A stretch of DNA of 38,130 nucleotides from Candidatus Butyricimonas faecavium (GCA_944321125.1 CALUKD010000034.1:1-38130); one strand, 5' to 3'. Counted from the stretch's first letter, positions 27,001-33,475 are shown. Translations and numbers: made by a program. The notes: generated by a model not told the origin, from the sequence alone.

Positions 27001-27372
27001 CTCTTCTAGAATGACATTCAGTAAGGTGTCTGCCTTACTAAAAGGAATCGTTTTTGTTTTATACCCGATAAAAGAAAAAACAAGACGCCCTTTGTTGATC
27101 GGGAGGAACATCCGGTAATTCCCGTTATTATCCGAGGAGGTTCCTATCAGAGTGCTATCCAGTCGCACGGTGACACCGGGCAATGGCCCTTTTTTCTTGT
27201 TCAGTATTTTCCCCTTTATAAGATGTTTGACAATAGAATCCTGTTGGATCGGATTCGCTTGTAAAGGCTCGCTTTTTACCATCAAAGGGACGTAAGCGAA
27301 GAACGCAAAAAACATAATACTAGCTACACGCAAATTCAGAATAGATTTGCGCTGACAATCCATTTTTTTCAT
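24052..27372 (-). CDS. susC: SusC/RagA family TonB-dependent outer-membrane transporter
   Basis: A 1106-residue outer-membrane importer. Order: signal peptide (about 1-38), CarboxypepD-reg-like beta-sandwich (about 50-130), TonB-box region near LDEVQVIAYGEQSRR, plug domain (about 140-275, with the SusC signature GxxxDVTNMTGAPG and DAASAAIYGSRAANGVIIVTTKKG), then the 22-strand barrel ending in an aromatic-rich last strand (RFTLGLTLNL). There is no N-terminal STN domain, so it is not expected to signal to an anti-sigma factor. No ECF sigma, anti-sigma or hybrid two-component regulator is adjacent. The leader holds two or three hairpins. Confidence 0.96.
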   Translation of the reverse strand: MKKMDCQRKSILNLRVASIMFFAFFAYVPLMVKSEPLQANPIQQDSIVKHLIKGKILNKKKGPLPGVTVRLDSTLIGTSSDNNGNYRMFLPINKGRLVFSFIGYKTKTIPFSKADTLLNVILEEDVSELDEVQVIAYGEQSRRNRVGSMSVVKADEIKDLPSPSINNLLQGRAAGVDVTNMTGAPGGGGSPIVIRGYNSLAVEKERITSDPLWIIDGVPMFSYTSELTGLNTIAEIDTKDIESIQILKDAASAAIYGSRAANGVIIVTTKKGHRNQAPTFSVNISQTWVTRPSLPDITTGNRERRHRMQAMENYRESVYDEATNMYRPVQSYEDSYKNNKNYNLFWNNGDGLDLPIVQDSLNKFYNNSTNLFDYYFRTGKVTDANIQISGGSNTIAYHVGLGYYSETGVLRNTGFNRVKLITNLFIKPSESVESNIRFYLARTGRNRAGKGHDAYNFSNDRSDLETIPDELLSTSTLMPGPRTKAFDETVRRFNEIKEKNESYRLRSSFDLAYTIVEGLKLKSSLAVDFSMQDQNIFIPSDLNVDHNSYSAGNNTIKMMWLNENLLSYNKIFADNHSIDLLLGLSFQGDIAKSKGGYGKGAPSNLIQYVTWSGNVYDTEKDLQLKDFNSDLERSTMVGMFGRVAYNYKQKYFLSVTLRRDASSKFGENTRWGTFPSYAIAYTFSEEPYMDWARDFLDFGKIRLSYGKSGKQFEYPYFAFGVLIVNNIPFHGNQTITPYWPNGLINPKLSWEETKQFDAGLDLEFFGNRLSLELDYYYRYTDKLLAQVTLPGDYNAYTAQWQNAYAISNQGIELQIKADLIRSEKLHWDFSFNIARNWNRFEKSNNGMDFTNLASKHNLNIIGKPLNGIYVYNDEGYYNSQDEVPLYYVNGRRKYLSSLGNQIYSSGDRRIQDVDGNGQVATMVPLLEDRVYGGSPLPLAFGGIVSTLKWKGIDVNLLFSYKLGRHVLNAGRGASVGTILRANTAEMMVPILADLDKVSFWQKPGDNTDFPINELENGKNNFATNLKSNVEKINYLKLKSISIGYILPVFPKQSKHYARVFMSVENVFTITNSSSPDPESIDIVTGVDSNNNYPLATRFTLGLTLNL

Positions 27373-27392
27373 ACTTTTGTATTTAGGTTAAG

Positions 27393-27451
27393 TGACAAGC
27401 TTATTCGCTTGTCTCGTTTTTATAAGAGGGTGTTCGAGCACCCTCTTTTTT
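27393..27451. promoter_or_regulatory. Paired hairpins in the susC leader
   Basis: One hairpin is 27393-27399 with 27406-27412 (7 bp). A second is 27425-27432 with 27439-27446 (8 bp), followed on the plus strand by T's. On the minus strand both would lie in the 5' untranslated part of the susC mRNA, 20 to 80 bases before the start. The second also looks like an intrinsic terminator in the plus direction, though no plus-strand gene ends there. A further CCCTC/GAGGG pair lies near 27471-27488. Confidence 0.6.
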
Positions 27452-27534
27452 AATTCAGAGTGAGATCTTACCCTCGCTTGGTGGAGGGCGAATTTTTAAA
27501 GAGTTTGACAATTTGGGTTGATACTGCATTTTAT

Positions 27535-27966
27535 TTATATTTTAGGGGGTAATTGTGTCTTCTTAAAATTTTCTGGGAAATAAAGTTTTATCACTCGTTC
27601 TAAAATTTTTAAACGATGATTGATATACAAGTAATAATGTTCTATTGTATCTGAAAGTTGTGGTAATCGTATTGCAAATTGATTGAAATCGGTTGAGTGT
27701 TCGTTTTGCCTTAATTTCTTTTTCTTAGTTTCATTATTTGGCACGAGATAGTAACTCAATGCTTCCTGCATCTCTGTCATATACCCACTAAAGTCTTGGT
27801 TATGTAATGTACTCATGAGTTTATTTATTCTTTTCAGATGTATATGTAGCATCCATAATTTCCCTCTTTCTGGAATATCTATTAGTGCAGAAGGGCAAAG
27901 TGTTAAAGCTTCATTTAAAAAGAATTTTTTTAATTCTTCATGGATGATGTCGTGATTTTCTTTCAT
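27535..27966 (-). CDS. Hypothetical helical protein
   Basis: A 143-residue soluble protein predicted to be mainly alpha-helical, with no signal peptide. A short basic stretch lies in the middle (residues about 79-84, KKKKLR) and the C-terminus is basic. I do not recognise a family. It is divergent from a small Xre-type regulator 134 bases away, and base composition is AT-rich compared with the susC operon, so it may be the left edge of acquired DNA. It has no close relation in sequence to the genes of the integrase module. Confidence 0.55.
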   Translation of the reverse strand: MKENHDIIHEELKKFFLNEALTLCPSALIDIPERGKLWMLHIHLKRINKLMSTLHNQDFSGYMTEMQEALSYYLVPNNETKKKKLRQNEHSTDFNQFAIRLPQLSDTIEHYYLYINHRLKILERVIKLYFPENFKKTQLPPKI

Positions 27967-28100
27967 TGGATTGTTTTTTAGTTAAGGTTATTGTTAGTGA
28001 ACTAGTGGTTTCATAAATTAATCTTAATAGAACATGACTTATAGGTCAGTTTATTAAGCGTGTAATATTCGTTTATTTGTATATAAATAAAAACCATATA

Positions 28101-28319
28101 ATGAAGCCTATAGATTTATTTGTTATTCAAAAAGTGATAGAAAAAAGAGAAGCACGTGATATGACTCAAGAGGCTCTTTCTATTGCGCTCAATTACAGTA
28201 TGAGTTATATAAATAAATTCGAAAAAGGCAAAAAGAAATTCAATATTTCCCACCTAAATGAAATTGCAAAAATTCTAAAATGTTCTCCTAAGGATTTTTT
28301 GCCAGAGGACCCTTTATAA
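28101..28319 (+). CDS. Small Xre-family helix-turn-helix regulator
   Basis: A 72-residue DNA-binding protein consisting of a single HTH_3/Xre domain. Clear features are MTQEALSIALNYSMSYINKFEKGKKK (helices 2 and 3), followed by NISHLNEIAKILKCSPKDFL, the typical fourth and fifth helix. ATG at 28101 is preferred; a TTG start eight codons earlier is possible. There is no extra domain, so it works as a simple repressor or immunity-type regulator. It lies between the divergent hypothetical gene and the integrase module and could control either. Confidence 0.85.
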   Translation: MKPIDLFVIQKVIEKREARDMTQEALSIALNYSMSYINKFEKGKKKFNISHLNEIAKILKCSPKDFLPEDPL

Positions 28320-28560
28320 TACGCAATTAATGTATTCATAATTTGCTATTTTATTTTACCCAATCCTCCAAAGTAAAAGTTTTATAATAAGAAAGCGAGG
28401 ATTGTCAATTCTATCTAAACTGAGGCATCGCCAATAACCTACACTACAAAAAACAACATCAATCAAACTACAACTAAAAGCAATTATTATCAGTTATTTG
28501 AGTGATTTACCACAATAGGAAATGAGGCTTGGTTTGTCTTTCTTTTGGTAATTATTGAGT
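28320..28560. other. AT-rich gap left of the integrase module
   Basis: No gene is visible. It contains the words ATCGCCAA (28427-28434) and TTGGTAAT (28545-28552), both of which also occur right of the module (33563-33570 and 33557-33564). If the module is an integrated element, its left attachment core should be here. Confidence 0.4.
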
Positions 28561-28591
28561 TATTTTTGTTACTTGTTTGTTACTTGCATTT
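28561..28591 (+). repeat. Left copy of imperfect direct repeat (candidate integrase arm site)
   Basis: This holds two GTTAC words in the pattern TATTTTTGTTACTTG then TTTGTTACTTG. The stretch matches 33476-33504 at most positions. Together they bracket the integrase-rep-lipoprotein module. Confidence 0.55.
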
Positions 28592-28606
28592 GTCGAGTAA
28601 CAAAAA
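28563..28606. repeat. Inverted repeat over the integrase promoter
   Basis: Perfect 11-bp arms TTTTTGTTACT (28563-28573) and AGTAACAAAAA (28596-28606). They surround the -33 element of the integrase promoter, so a protein bound here would block transcription. Candidates are the integrase, the excisionase-like protein or the Xre protein. Confidence 0.8.
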
Positions 28607-28619
28607 ATGTCTATATTTG
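28589..28619 (+). promoter_or_regulatory. Integrase promoter
   Basis: TTTG at 28589-28592, 19 bases, then TATATTTG at 28612-28619. This is a full match to the Bacteroidota promoter form. The start codon of the integrase is 29 bases further on. Confidence 0.82.
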
Positions 28620-28647
28620 CCAGTGGTAACAAATCAACATTATAGCT

Positions 28648-29799
28648 ATGGCAAAGAAGAAAAAAGCCCTCAAAGCCAAAGAACCTATCAAGCTAAGGGC
28701 AAAAAGTCTATCCAATGGCAATAAAAGCCTCTATCTGGATATTTACAAGGATGGTAAAAGAACCTATGAATTTTTAAAGCTGTATATCATTCCAGAAGTG
28801 GATGAAACGGCAAAGGCGAGAAATGCAAATACCTTACAGGTAGCAAACGCTATCAAGGCACAAAAGATTATAGAACTTACAAACGATGAGGCAGGAATAA
28901 CAAAAAACATCTCTCGTTCCAAGATGCTTTTGATTGACTGGATGAGGCATTATAGCGACCACAAACTAAAAACGGGGCAAAGTGCCGCTTTTCATATCCA
29001 GATCGACAAAGCAATAAAGCACCTTATAAAGTACAAAGGCGATACCGTTACAATGAAAGAAGTTGATAAGCCTTATTGTTTAGGCTTTATTGACTATCTG
29101 AATAACGCCAAAAGGAAAGACGGTAAACTAATGGCTAAAGTAACAACAGCAGGTTATTTTAGATGCTTGAATTGTGCCTTAAACCTTGCTGTAAAAGAAG
29201 AAATTATACCTTACAACCCTATCACAAAGATTAATCCAGACGATAGGATAAAGATACCAGAAAGCACACGTGAATATTTGACGGTTGATGAGATTAAATT
29301 GCTGATAGCCTCTAAGTGTATCAATGAACCGACCAAGCAGGCTTATTTGTTCAGTTGTTTTTGTGGTTTGAGATTGGGCGATATACAGGCTTTAACGTGG
29401 GGTGATATTATTTTAGACGGTAGCCAATACAGGGTAAAGATTGTAATGAAGAAAACCCAAAAGACTTTGTATTTGCCTTTGTCTGATGAGGCTTTGAAGT
29501 GGATGCCCAAACGGGACGATGCAAAGGACACTGATAAAGTCTTTAATTTGCCTTATGCAACTTATATCAACGTGGTACTGAAAACATGGGCACAAAATAG
29601 CGGTATCACAAAAACGATAACTTTTCATACCGCCCGGCACACCTTCGCTACTATGATGCTCACTTTAGGGGCTGATTTGTACACAACAAGCAAACTGTTA
29701 GGACATACACAGGTGAAAACTACTACCATTTATGCCAAGATAGTGGATAAGAAAAAAGATGAGGCGGTAAACCTTGTAAATAACGTGTTTAACAAATAA
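28648..29799 (+). CDS. int: Tyrosine recombinase / integrase
   Basis: A 383-residue site-specific recombinase with three parts: an N-terminal arm-binding domain (about 12-80; basic start, then NGNKSLYLDIYKDGKRTYEFL shortened form of the Arm-DNA-bind_5 pattern), a SAM-like core-binding domain (about 90-190), and the catalytic domain. Catalytic residues are all present: R242 in CGLRLGD, a K near 269-272, H327-x-x-R330 in HTARH, H353 in LGHTQ and Y362 in TTIYAKI. Such enzymes integrate and excise conjugative or mobilisable elements and prophages of Bacteroidota. It starts an operon and its promoter is covered by an inverted repeat, suggesting self-control. Confidence 0.96.
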   Translation: MAKKKKALKAKEPIKLRAKSLSNGNKSLYLDIYKDGKRTYEFLKLYIIPEVDETAKARNANTLQVANAIKAQKIIELTNDEAGITKNISRSKMLLIDWMRHYSDHKLKTGQSAAFHIQIDKAIKHLIKYKGDTVTMKEVDKPYCLGFIDYLNNAKRKDGKLMAKVTTAGYFRCLNCALNLAVKEEIIPYNPITKINPDDRIKIPESTREYLTVDEIKLLIASKCINEPTKQAYLFSCFCGLRLGDIQALTWGDIILDGSQYRVKIVMKKTQKTLYLPLSDEALKWMPKRDDAKDTDKVFNLPYATYINVVLKTWAQNSGITKTITFHTARHTFATMMLTLGADLYTTSKLLGHTQVKTTTIYAKIVDKKKDEAVNLVNNVFNK

Positions 29800-29800
29800 A

Positions 29801-30481
29801 GTGGGTAACGTGAAAATTCCAGAAATTGATTACATTCTATCTGACACGGAAATAACGGATATGGTAGATGGTATTTATAGACAAAACTATGAATACTATA
29901 ATATTGATGAAAACGGCTTTATATTAGGCTATAAAGACCAAAAAGGGCTTGCAGAGAAAGAGTATCTTACTGAACTTCTTTGCAAGTGGAGAAAAATTAA
30001 CAGGTGGTTGAATGATGGCGCATCCCAGTATGAACGTGTAACGTTCGCTATGATTGAAGAAAAAGAAAAAGAGCGTGCCACCCTCTACAGGCAAATAGAA
30101 AATGCCTTAAACGGCAAATTTGCAATAAATAATAACCAAGAAAGTCTACATATAGAAAAATTATTTCGTTTACCAAATAAACAAAAATCCGTTCAAAAAC
30201 AAGGGCGACAAAGTAAACCATTTAAAAAATGTCTGCAAAACGATGATGGTTTCAGACTTCAAAGGTTACACGCTGTAATGAAAGGGAAAAAAGGAAAAGA
30301 GGCAGCATTAACTATAAAAGTAGCAATACAAATAGGTTGGATAACAAAACCCACATTCAAAGCTGTAGAAGACGAGTTTGGCGATATTGGGAATAGAAGT
30401 AACTACAACAAGTATATCAACGAGGATAGGTTTACCAACGATGAAATAGACGGCATGAAAAACACCCTGTTGTCTAATTAG
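29801..30481 (+). CDS. Hypothetical protein following the integrase
   Basis: A 226-residue soluble protein of unknown function, starting at GTG (29801) one base after the integrase stop; a second GTG at 29810 is an alternative. It is acidic at the N-terminus and basic in the middle (residues about 120-165, many Lys/Gln). The C-terminal part (KVAIQIGWITKPTFKAVEDEFG, then NYNKYIN) resembles small helix-turn-helix segments but I cannot name a family. Tight coupling to int suggests a role in integration or excision control or element maintenance. It ends just before a strong terminator. Confidence 0.7.
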   Translation: MGNVKIPEIDYILSDTEITDMVDGIYRQNYEYYNIDENGFILGYKDQKGLAEKEYLTELLCKWRKINRWLNDGASQYERVTFAMIEEKEKERATLYRQIENALNGKFAINNNQESLHIEKLFRLPNKQKSVQKQGRQSKPFKKCLQNDDGFRLQRLHAVMKGKKGKEAALTIKVAIQIGWITKPTFKAVEDEFGDIGNRSNYNKYINEDRFTNDEIDGMKNTLLSN

Positions 30482-30503
30482 AGTACTTTAAAATGGTATT
30501 TAG

Positions 30504-30551
30504 TAGCATTTAATAGGCACAAATAGAGTGGCTATTAAGTGCTATTTTTTT
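30504..30551 (+). terminator. Strong intrinsic terminator ending the integrase operon
   Basis: The 13-bp stem is 30504-30516 with 30532-30544 (one G-T wobble), with a 15-base loop, and is followed by seven T. It separates the int operon from the excisionase-rep operon. Confidence 0.9.
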
Positions 30552-30552
30552 G

Positions 30553-30586
30553 TTTGCTATCAGGTTGATTTTCTTGTTTATGTTTG
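30553..30586 (+). promoter_or_regulatory. Probable promoter of the excisionase-rep operon
   Basis: TTTG at 30553-30556 and TATGTTTG at 30579-30586. The spacing is 22 bases, slightly longer than usual. It lies directly after the terminator and 110 bases before the first gene. Confidence 0.55.
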
Positions 30587-30695
30587 CATTGTTCTTACAA
30601 CGGTGATAGTTGGTAACACCGCTTTGAATGTGCAAATAGGCAGAACCGACCAACGTACTGCATTAAGGCACAACTTCCATATAAATACCAAGACA

Positions 30696-30980
30696 ATGGA
30701 AGAAAAGATTAACAAAATATTGGTTTATTCCTTGTTGGCTGCAAAAAATGTGCTAACATTGGAAGATGTTGCCTTATTGACGGGGCTAAGTAAATCCCAC
30801 TTGTACCGCTTAACGTGTACCCACCAGATACCCTATTATCGTCCAAACGGGAAGCAAATATATTTTGACCGTTCAGAGGTAGAAGCGTGGATGAAACAGA
30901 ACCGAGTAGCGACCATTAAGGAAACAGAACAACAGGCTATTGCCTACGTGATTACAGGAAAGAAAGGGGGAAACTTATGA
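30696..30980 (+). CDS. Excisionase-like helix-turn-helix protein (HTH_17)
   Basis: A 94-residue DNA-binding protein of the MerR-like excisionase type. The signature is VLTLEDVALLTGLSKSHLYRLT, then the wing PYYRPNGKQIYFDRSEVEAWM. I chose the ATG at 30696, not the longer open frame from 30528, because the preceding 56 codons show no homology and overlap the promoter. Proteins of this type help integrases excise elements or regulate them. Its stop overlaps the start of the next gene (ATGA), so translation is coupled. Confidence 0.88.
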   Translation: MEEKINKILVYSLLAAKNVLTLEDVALLTGLSKSHLYRLTCTHQIPYYRPNGKQIYFDRSEVEAWMKQNRVATIKETEQQAIAYVITGKKGGNL

Positions 30981-31501
30981 TAACGCCCAATATTCTTTAT
31001 TATGCACGTCTGGAATTTGATGCAACAAGCAAGAAAACACCCAAATATGTAGTAACAACACAGGCGGGTTATTATCCACCGATAGAAGCCATTACAGGCA
31101 GGAATGGTAAAGTATCAATGTACCTTATGGAAAAGATGAAAGAGAGCGCAAATGTTCCATCTATAAGGCTACAGGCTAAAAATGGCTTGAATTTTACAGG
31201 TTTGAAAGATTATTTTGTGGACGGTAAACTAAGTGGCTTTGCTTATGGCTACCCGTTGGCAGACAAGACATACAGTGCCAAGAACAAGGTTAACCCGTTT
31301 TTTGAGTATAAAGATGATGGCTTTTTGTTTATTGTTCACCAAGACGATAAAGCGGTAACAGAAACGGGAAAGATTAGACCTTCTTTCATTGAATTGATTG
31401 TTTTAGATGGTGCAAAAGTCTTGATTTCCTCTTATTGCAAACAACTTGTGATGGGTGGCTTTAATGAAGTATTGGACGCTTTGAGGAAACAAGCCAAATA
31501 A
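30977..31501 (+). CDS. Hypothetical protein between excisionase and Rep
   Basis: A 174-residue soluble protein that I do not recognise. The pattern of short beta-strands (YYARLEFD, KYVVTTQAGY, GFLFIVHQ, FIELIVLDGAKVLISSYC) suggests an all-beta fold, possibly OB-like. In gene II-type single-strand DNA replicons the gene next to rep often codes for a single-stranded DNA-binding protein, so this is a fair guess but only a guess. It overlaps the excisionase stop by four bases and is followed by the first copy of the 42-bp repeat. Confidence 0.75.
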   Translation: MITPNILYYARLEFDATSKKTPKYVVTTQAGYYPPIEAITGRNGKVSMYLMEKMKESANVPSIRLQAKNGLNFTGLKDYFVDGKLSGFAYGYPLADKTYSAKNKVNPFFEYKDDGFLFIVHQDDKAVTETGKIRPSFIELIVLDGAKVLISSYCKQLVMGGFNEVLDALRKQAK

Positions 31502-31508
31502 AGAAGTT

Positions 31509-31550
31509 CCTTATAATAAGTTGTAGGTTGTACCCAAATTTTGGTAACAA
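31509..31550 (+). repeat. 42-bp repeat, copy 1 (upstream of rep)
   Basis: The unit has a palindrome CTTATaATAAG, a GTTGTA-GTTGT stretch, and then a second inverted part ending TTGGTAACA. Copy 2 is at 32495-32536, just after rep. This copy covers the translation start region of rep, so a protein bound here would also block rep. Confidence 0.88.
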
Positions 31551-32485
31551 TGTATGATAAGTTAAAGCTACTCTATCCAAGAATGAGAGGCACACCAGAC
31601 ATAAGTGGTTATCTGGATAAGGCAAAGGAGCAAACCGACCTTAAAACGGGGGAAGTTTGCACCTTTGGCAGTCTGGACGGGTTGAAAGTGTCTATCTATA
31701 CAGGCGGTTACTCCATTATAGGCAGTTTGGCAAAATACCTATATCCAAGCAATGCTTATCCACTTGACAGACATAGCACCGTCCAAGCGATAGAAAAGCT
31801 ATCAGACGCTTTGCACATTGATATGAGAGAGGCAAAAGTTACAGGGCTTGAATTTGGAACACAGTTTGTAATGAGGAAGCCAGTAGATGAATATCTGAAA
31901 AAGTTGGGCGATATGCCCAAGTTGGCACGTTATCACTTTGATGTAGGTACGCTGTACTATAAGCACAAAGGGAAACAGCAACCCAAAGTATTTTGTTTTT
32001 ACGATAAAAGGGCTGATGCTGATGCCAAAAGGTTGATAATGCCAGACGGTTTTGCTGGAACCAATTTGCTAAAGTATGAAATGAGATTGAACGGGCGACT
32101 ACCTCAACAAATAGGAGTTCCAGAGGTGCAAGCCTCAACATTATCAGAAAGTGAGTTTTACAGGTTGCTTGTAAGGAAGTGGCAGGCACACTATTTTTCA
32201 ATATCCAAGTTAAACCAGCTAAAAACAGAGGTTATGAGTGAAATTAAGACCGTTTCAGATGCTTTTGATGTGTTGGTGGCACGTTTGATAAGCCAAAGCG
32301 ACCAAAGCCAAATAACGGCTTTTTTGGAAGAGCTAAAAGATGCAAAAGTGTTTGATGACAGGAAGTGCTACACAAGGCTAAAAAAGAAAATTATTGAAGT
32401 GGTAAACAAGGCTGGTGTTTCTATATCCGATGAAGATATAAGGGAACTTGATGATGAGATTAAGAATGTTGGAGCATACGTGTAA
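31550..32485 (+). CDS. rep: Replication initiator, phage gene II/X (CRI) family
   Basis: A 311-residue protein with the layout of the gene II / CRI-type replication proteins of filamentous phages and related plasmids. N-terminal MYDKLKLLYPR opens the fold. A middle beta-rich part follows, and then two conserved blocks: FYDKRAD (150-156) and LLKYEMRL (173-180), which match the YDKxxE and LRxExRL patterns of this family. The C-terminal 100 residues are helical. Such proteins nick one strand and start rolling-circle replication. I prefer the ATG at 31550 over TTG at 31541. No Zot-like assembly ATPase or coat gene is in the module, so it is more likely an integrative plasmid-like element or satellite than a complete inovirus. 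Confidence 0.75.
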   Translation: MYDKLKLLYPRMRGTPDISGYLDKAKEQTDLKTGEVCTFGSLDGLKVSIYTGGYSIIGSLAKYLYPSNAYPLDRHSTVQAIEKLSDALHIDMREAKVTGLEFGTQFVMRKPVDEYLKKLGDMPKLARYHFDVGTLYYKHKGKQQPKVFCFYDKRADADAKRLIMPDGFAGTNLLKYEMRLNGRLPQQIGVPEVQASTLSESEFYRLLVRKWQAHYFSISKLNQLKTEVMSEIKTVSDAFDVLVARLISQSDQSQITAFLEELKDAKVFDDRKCYTRLKKKIIEVVNKAGVSISDEDIRELDDEIKNVGAYV

Positions 32486-32494
32486 TTACAAGAC

Positions 32495-32536
32495 CCTTAT
32501 AATAAGTTGTATGTTGTTACCAAAAATTGGTAACAG
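32495..32536 (+). repeat. 42-bp repeat, copy 2 (downstream of rep)
   Basis: The second copy of the unit at 31509, with one change in the GTTGT part and a more perfect inverted ending (TTACCAA-aaa-TTGGTAA). Two copies on both sides of a replication gene suit a Rep binding site, a double-strand origin, or the borders of an old duplication. Confidence 0.88.
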
Positions 32537-32637
32537 GTAGAGACCCCAAGTGCAAATTTTAGAGTATATCCCTAAAATCTAAAATATTCTATGTGGTTAT
32601 GTAGCATTCTACAATAATACAGATTCAGCCCTTTTTC

Positions 32638-32668
32638 TTTGTCCTTTATTGACTTATACTTATCTTTG
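32638..32668 (+). promoter_or_regulatory. Promoter of the structured leader
   Basis: TTTG at 32638-32641, 19 bases, then TATCTTTG at 32661-32668. A full match in both boxes and spacing. Transcription should begin near 32675, just in front of the hairpin described next. Confidence 0.85.
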
Positions 32669-32674
32669 CCTCGT

Positions 32675-32853
32675 AAAATTTGGAAATATTAGCGTTAGCT
32701 ATTATTCAATGGAGTAAAAAACGACCAATAAAATTACAGACCGTTGAATAATGAGTGAACGCCCGTGCTATGCGTGGGCTGTACTTATTATTGGTCTGTG
32801 GGTTACTTGGTCGTACCTTTACTCCGATAACGTGCAAGCCCACGTTATTTTTT
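32675..32853 (+). ncRNA. Candidate structured RNA or attenuator leader
   Basis: The transcript from the promoter above would fold into a nested hairpin of about 115 nt. Stems from outside in: 32711-32718 with 32818-32825 (8 bp); 32721-32728 with 32807-32814 (8 bp); 32737-32742 with 32793-32798 (6 bp); 32747-32756 with 32783-32792 (10 bp, one wobble); 32761-32768 with 32772-32779 (8 bp, two wobbles; loop TAT). It is followed directly by an intrinsic terminator. Bases 32773-32780 can pair instead with 32837-32844, which would break that terminator. Further alternative pairings: 32701-32709 with 32744-32752, and 32733-32742 with 32858-32867. No open frame fits. It may control the lipoprotein gene behind it, act as an independent small RNA, or work as DNA (origin, packaging or transfer signal). 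I know no named RNA family that matches. Confidence 0.75.
32827..32853 (+). terminator. Intrinsic terminator with competing partner
   Basis: Perfect 8-bp stem ATAACGTG (32827-32834) with CACGTTAT (32841-32848), loop CAAGCC, six T. Its loop and 3' arm (32837-32844) are also complementary to the top of the preceding hairpin. It lies 45 bases before the lipoprotein start. Confidence 0.88.
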
Positions 32854-32898
32854 ACATGGTCTGTAATATGATTTATCAACTATTCAAATAAACAGATT

Positions 32899-33369
32899 AT
32901 GAAAAAAGTATTATTTATGATTTTCACAGTAATTCTATTCTGTGGGTGTGACAAAGACAGTGAAAAAGAAACAGACAATTCTTACTTAACAGAATATGTC
33001 ACAGGCAGAGAATATTCCCAGACCTTTTATTATGGCGGTGGCGGTGGATATATCTCATCCGATGGGGGGCATAATGGAAGCTATTTTGAATCTATTTGTG
33101 GTAGATTGGAATTATGGTTATATGACTATGACAGTGATTTTGCAACAATAGACCCCACACGAGAATTGAAGAGTGAATTAGAAGAACTGAATAAAAGCTC
33201 TAAGAATAAAGAACTTAAATACTATCTAACCGCTAATATTCATTTTTTTTATTCAAATGGTCAACTTCAAAATTTGTCATTAATAACCGATTGGAAAATA
33301 GTTATAGGAAAAATGGAAGAATATGTTTATAATAAGCATATTTACAATCGTTTAATTGTTATCGAATAA
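32899..33369 (+). CDS. Small hypothetical lipoprotein of the element
   Basis: A 156-residue predicted lipoprotein with hydrophobic signal and lipobox LFCGC (C17) followed by DKDSEKE, an acidic linker common in surface-exposed Bacteroidota lipoproteins. The body is rich in Tyr and Gly, with a GGGGGYISSDGG loop near residues 47-57, and probably mostly beta. No family is recognised. It is the only cargo-like gene of the module. There is no separate promoter after the terminator at 32827-32853, so expression depends on reading through it, which is why I suspect attenuation. A role in surface exclusion or phage defence is possible but not shown. Confidence 0.75.
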   Translation: MKKVLFMIFTVILFCGCDKDSEKETDNSYLTEYVTGREYSQTFYYGGGGGYISSDGGHNGSYFESICGRLELWLYDYDSDFATIDPTRELKSELEELNKSSKNKELKYYLTANIHFFYSNGQLQNLSLITDWKIVIGKMEEYVYNKHIYNRLIVIE

Positions 33370-33475
33370 GATTTTGTTATTGAACACCAATAGAGGTTGG
33401 ACATTTTAATTAGGCTGTTTAATTTAGATTCAGTATATTTGTAGCAGAAAAGCCCACAAGCCCAATAAAAAAGGC

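Noticed and set aside
27535-28319. Toxin-antitoxin pair made of the 143-residue protein and the Xre protein
   Set aside because: The genes are divergent and 134 bases apart, and the 143-residue protein shows no toxin motif.
30528-30695. N-terminal extension of the excisionase-like protein
   Set aside because: Would cover the promoter and terminator region and lacks homology; ATG 30696 is preferred.
31509-32536. CRISPR array
   Set aside because: Only two repeat units, almost 1 kb apart with a gene between them, and no cas genes.
32690-32850. Integron attC site as explanation for the big hairpin
   Set aside because: The ends do not carry RYYYAAC...GTTRRRY in the right order, and there is no integron integrase; the encoded recombinase is of the element type.
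32675-32853. Retron msr-msd RNA
   Set aside because: No reverse transcriptase gene is in the window.
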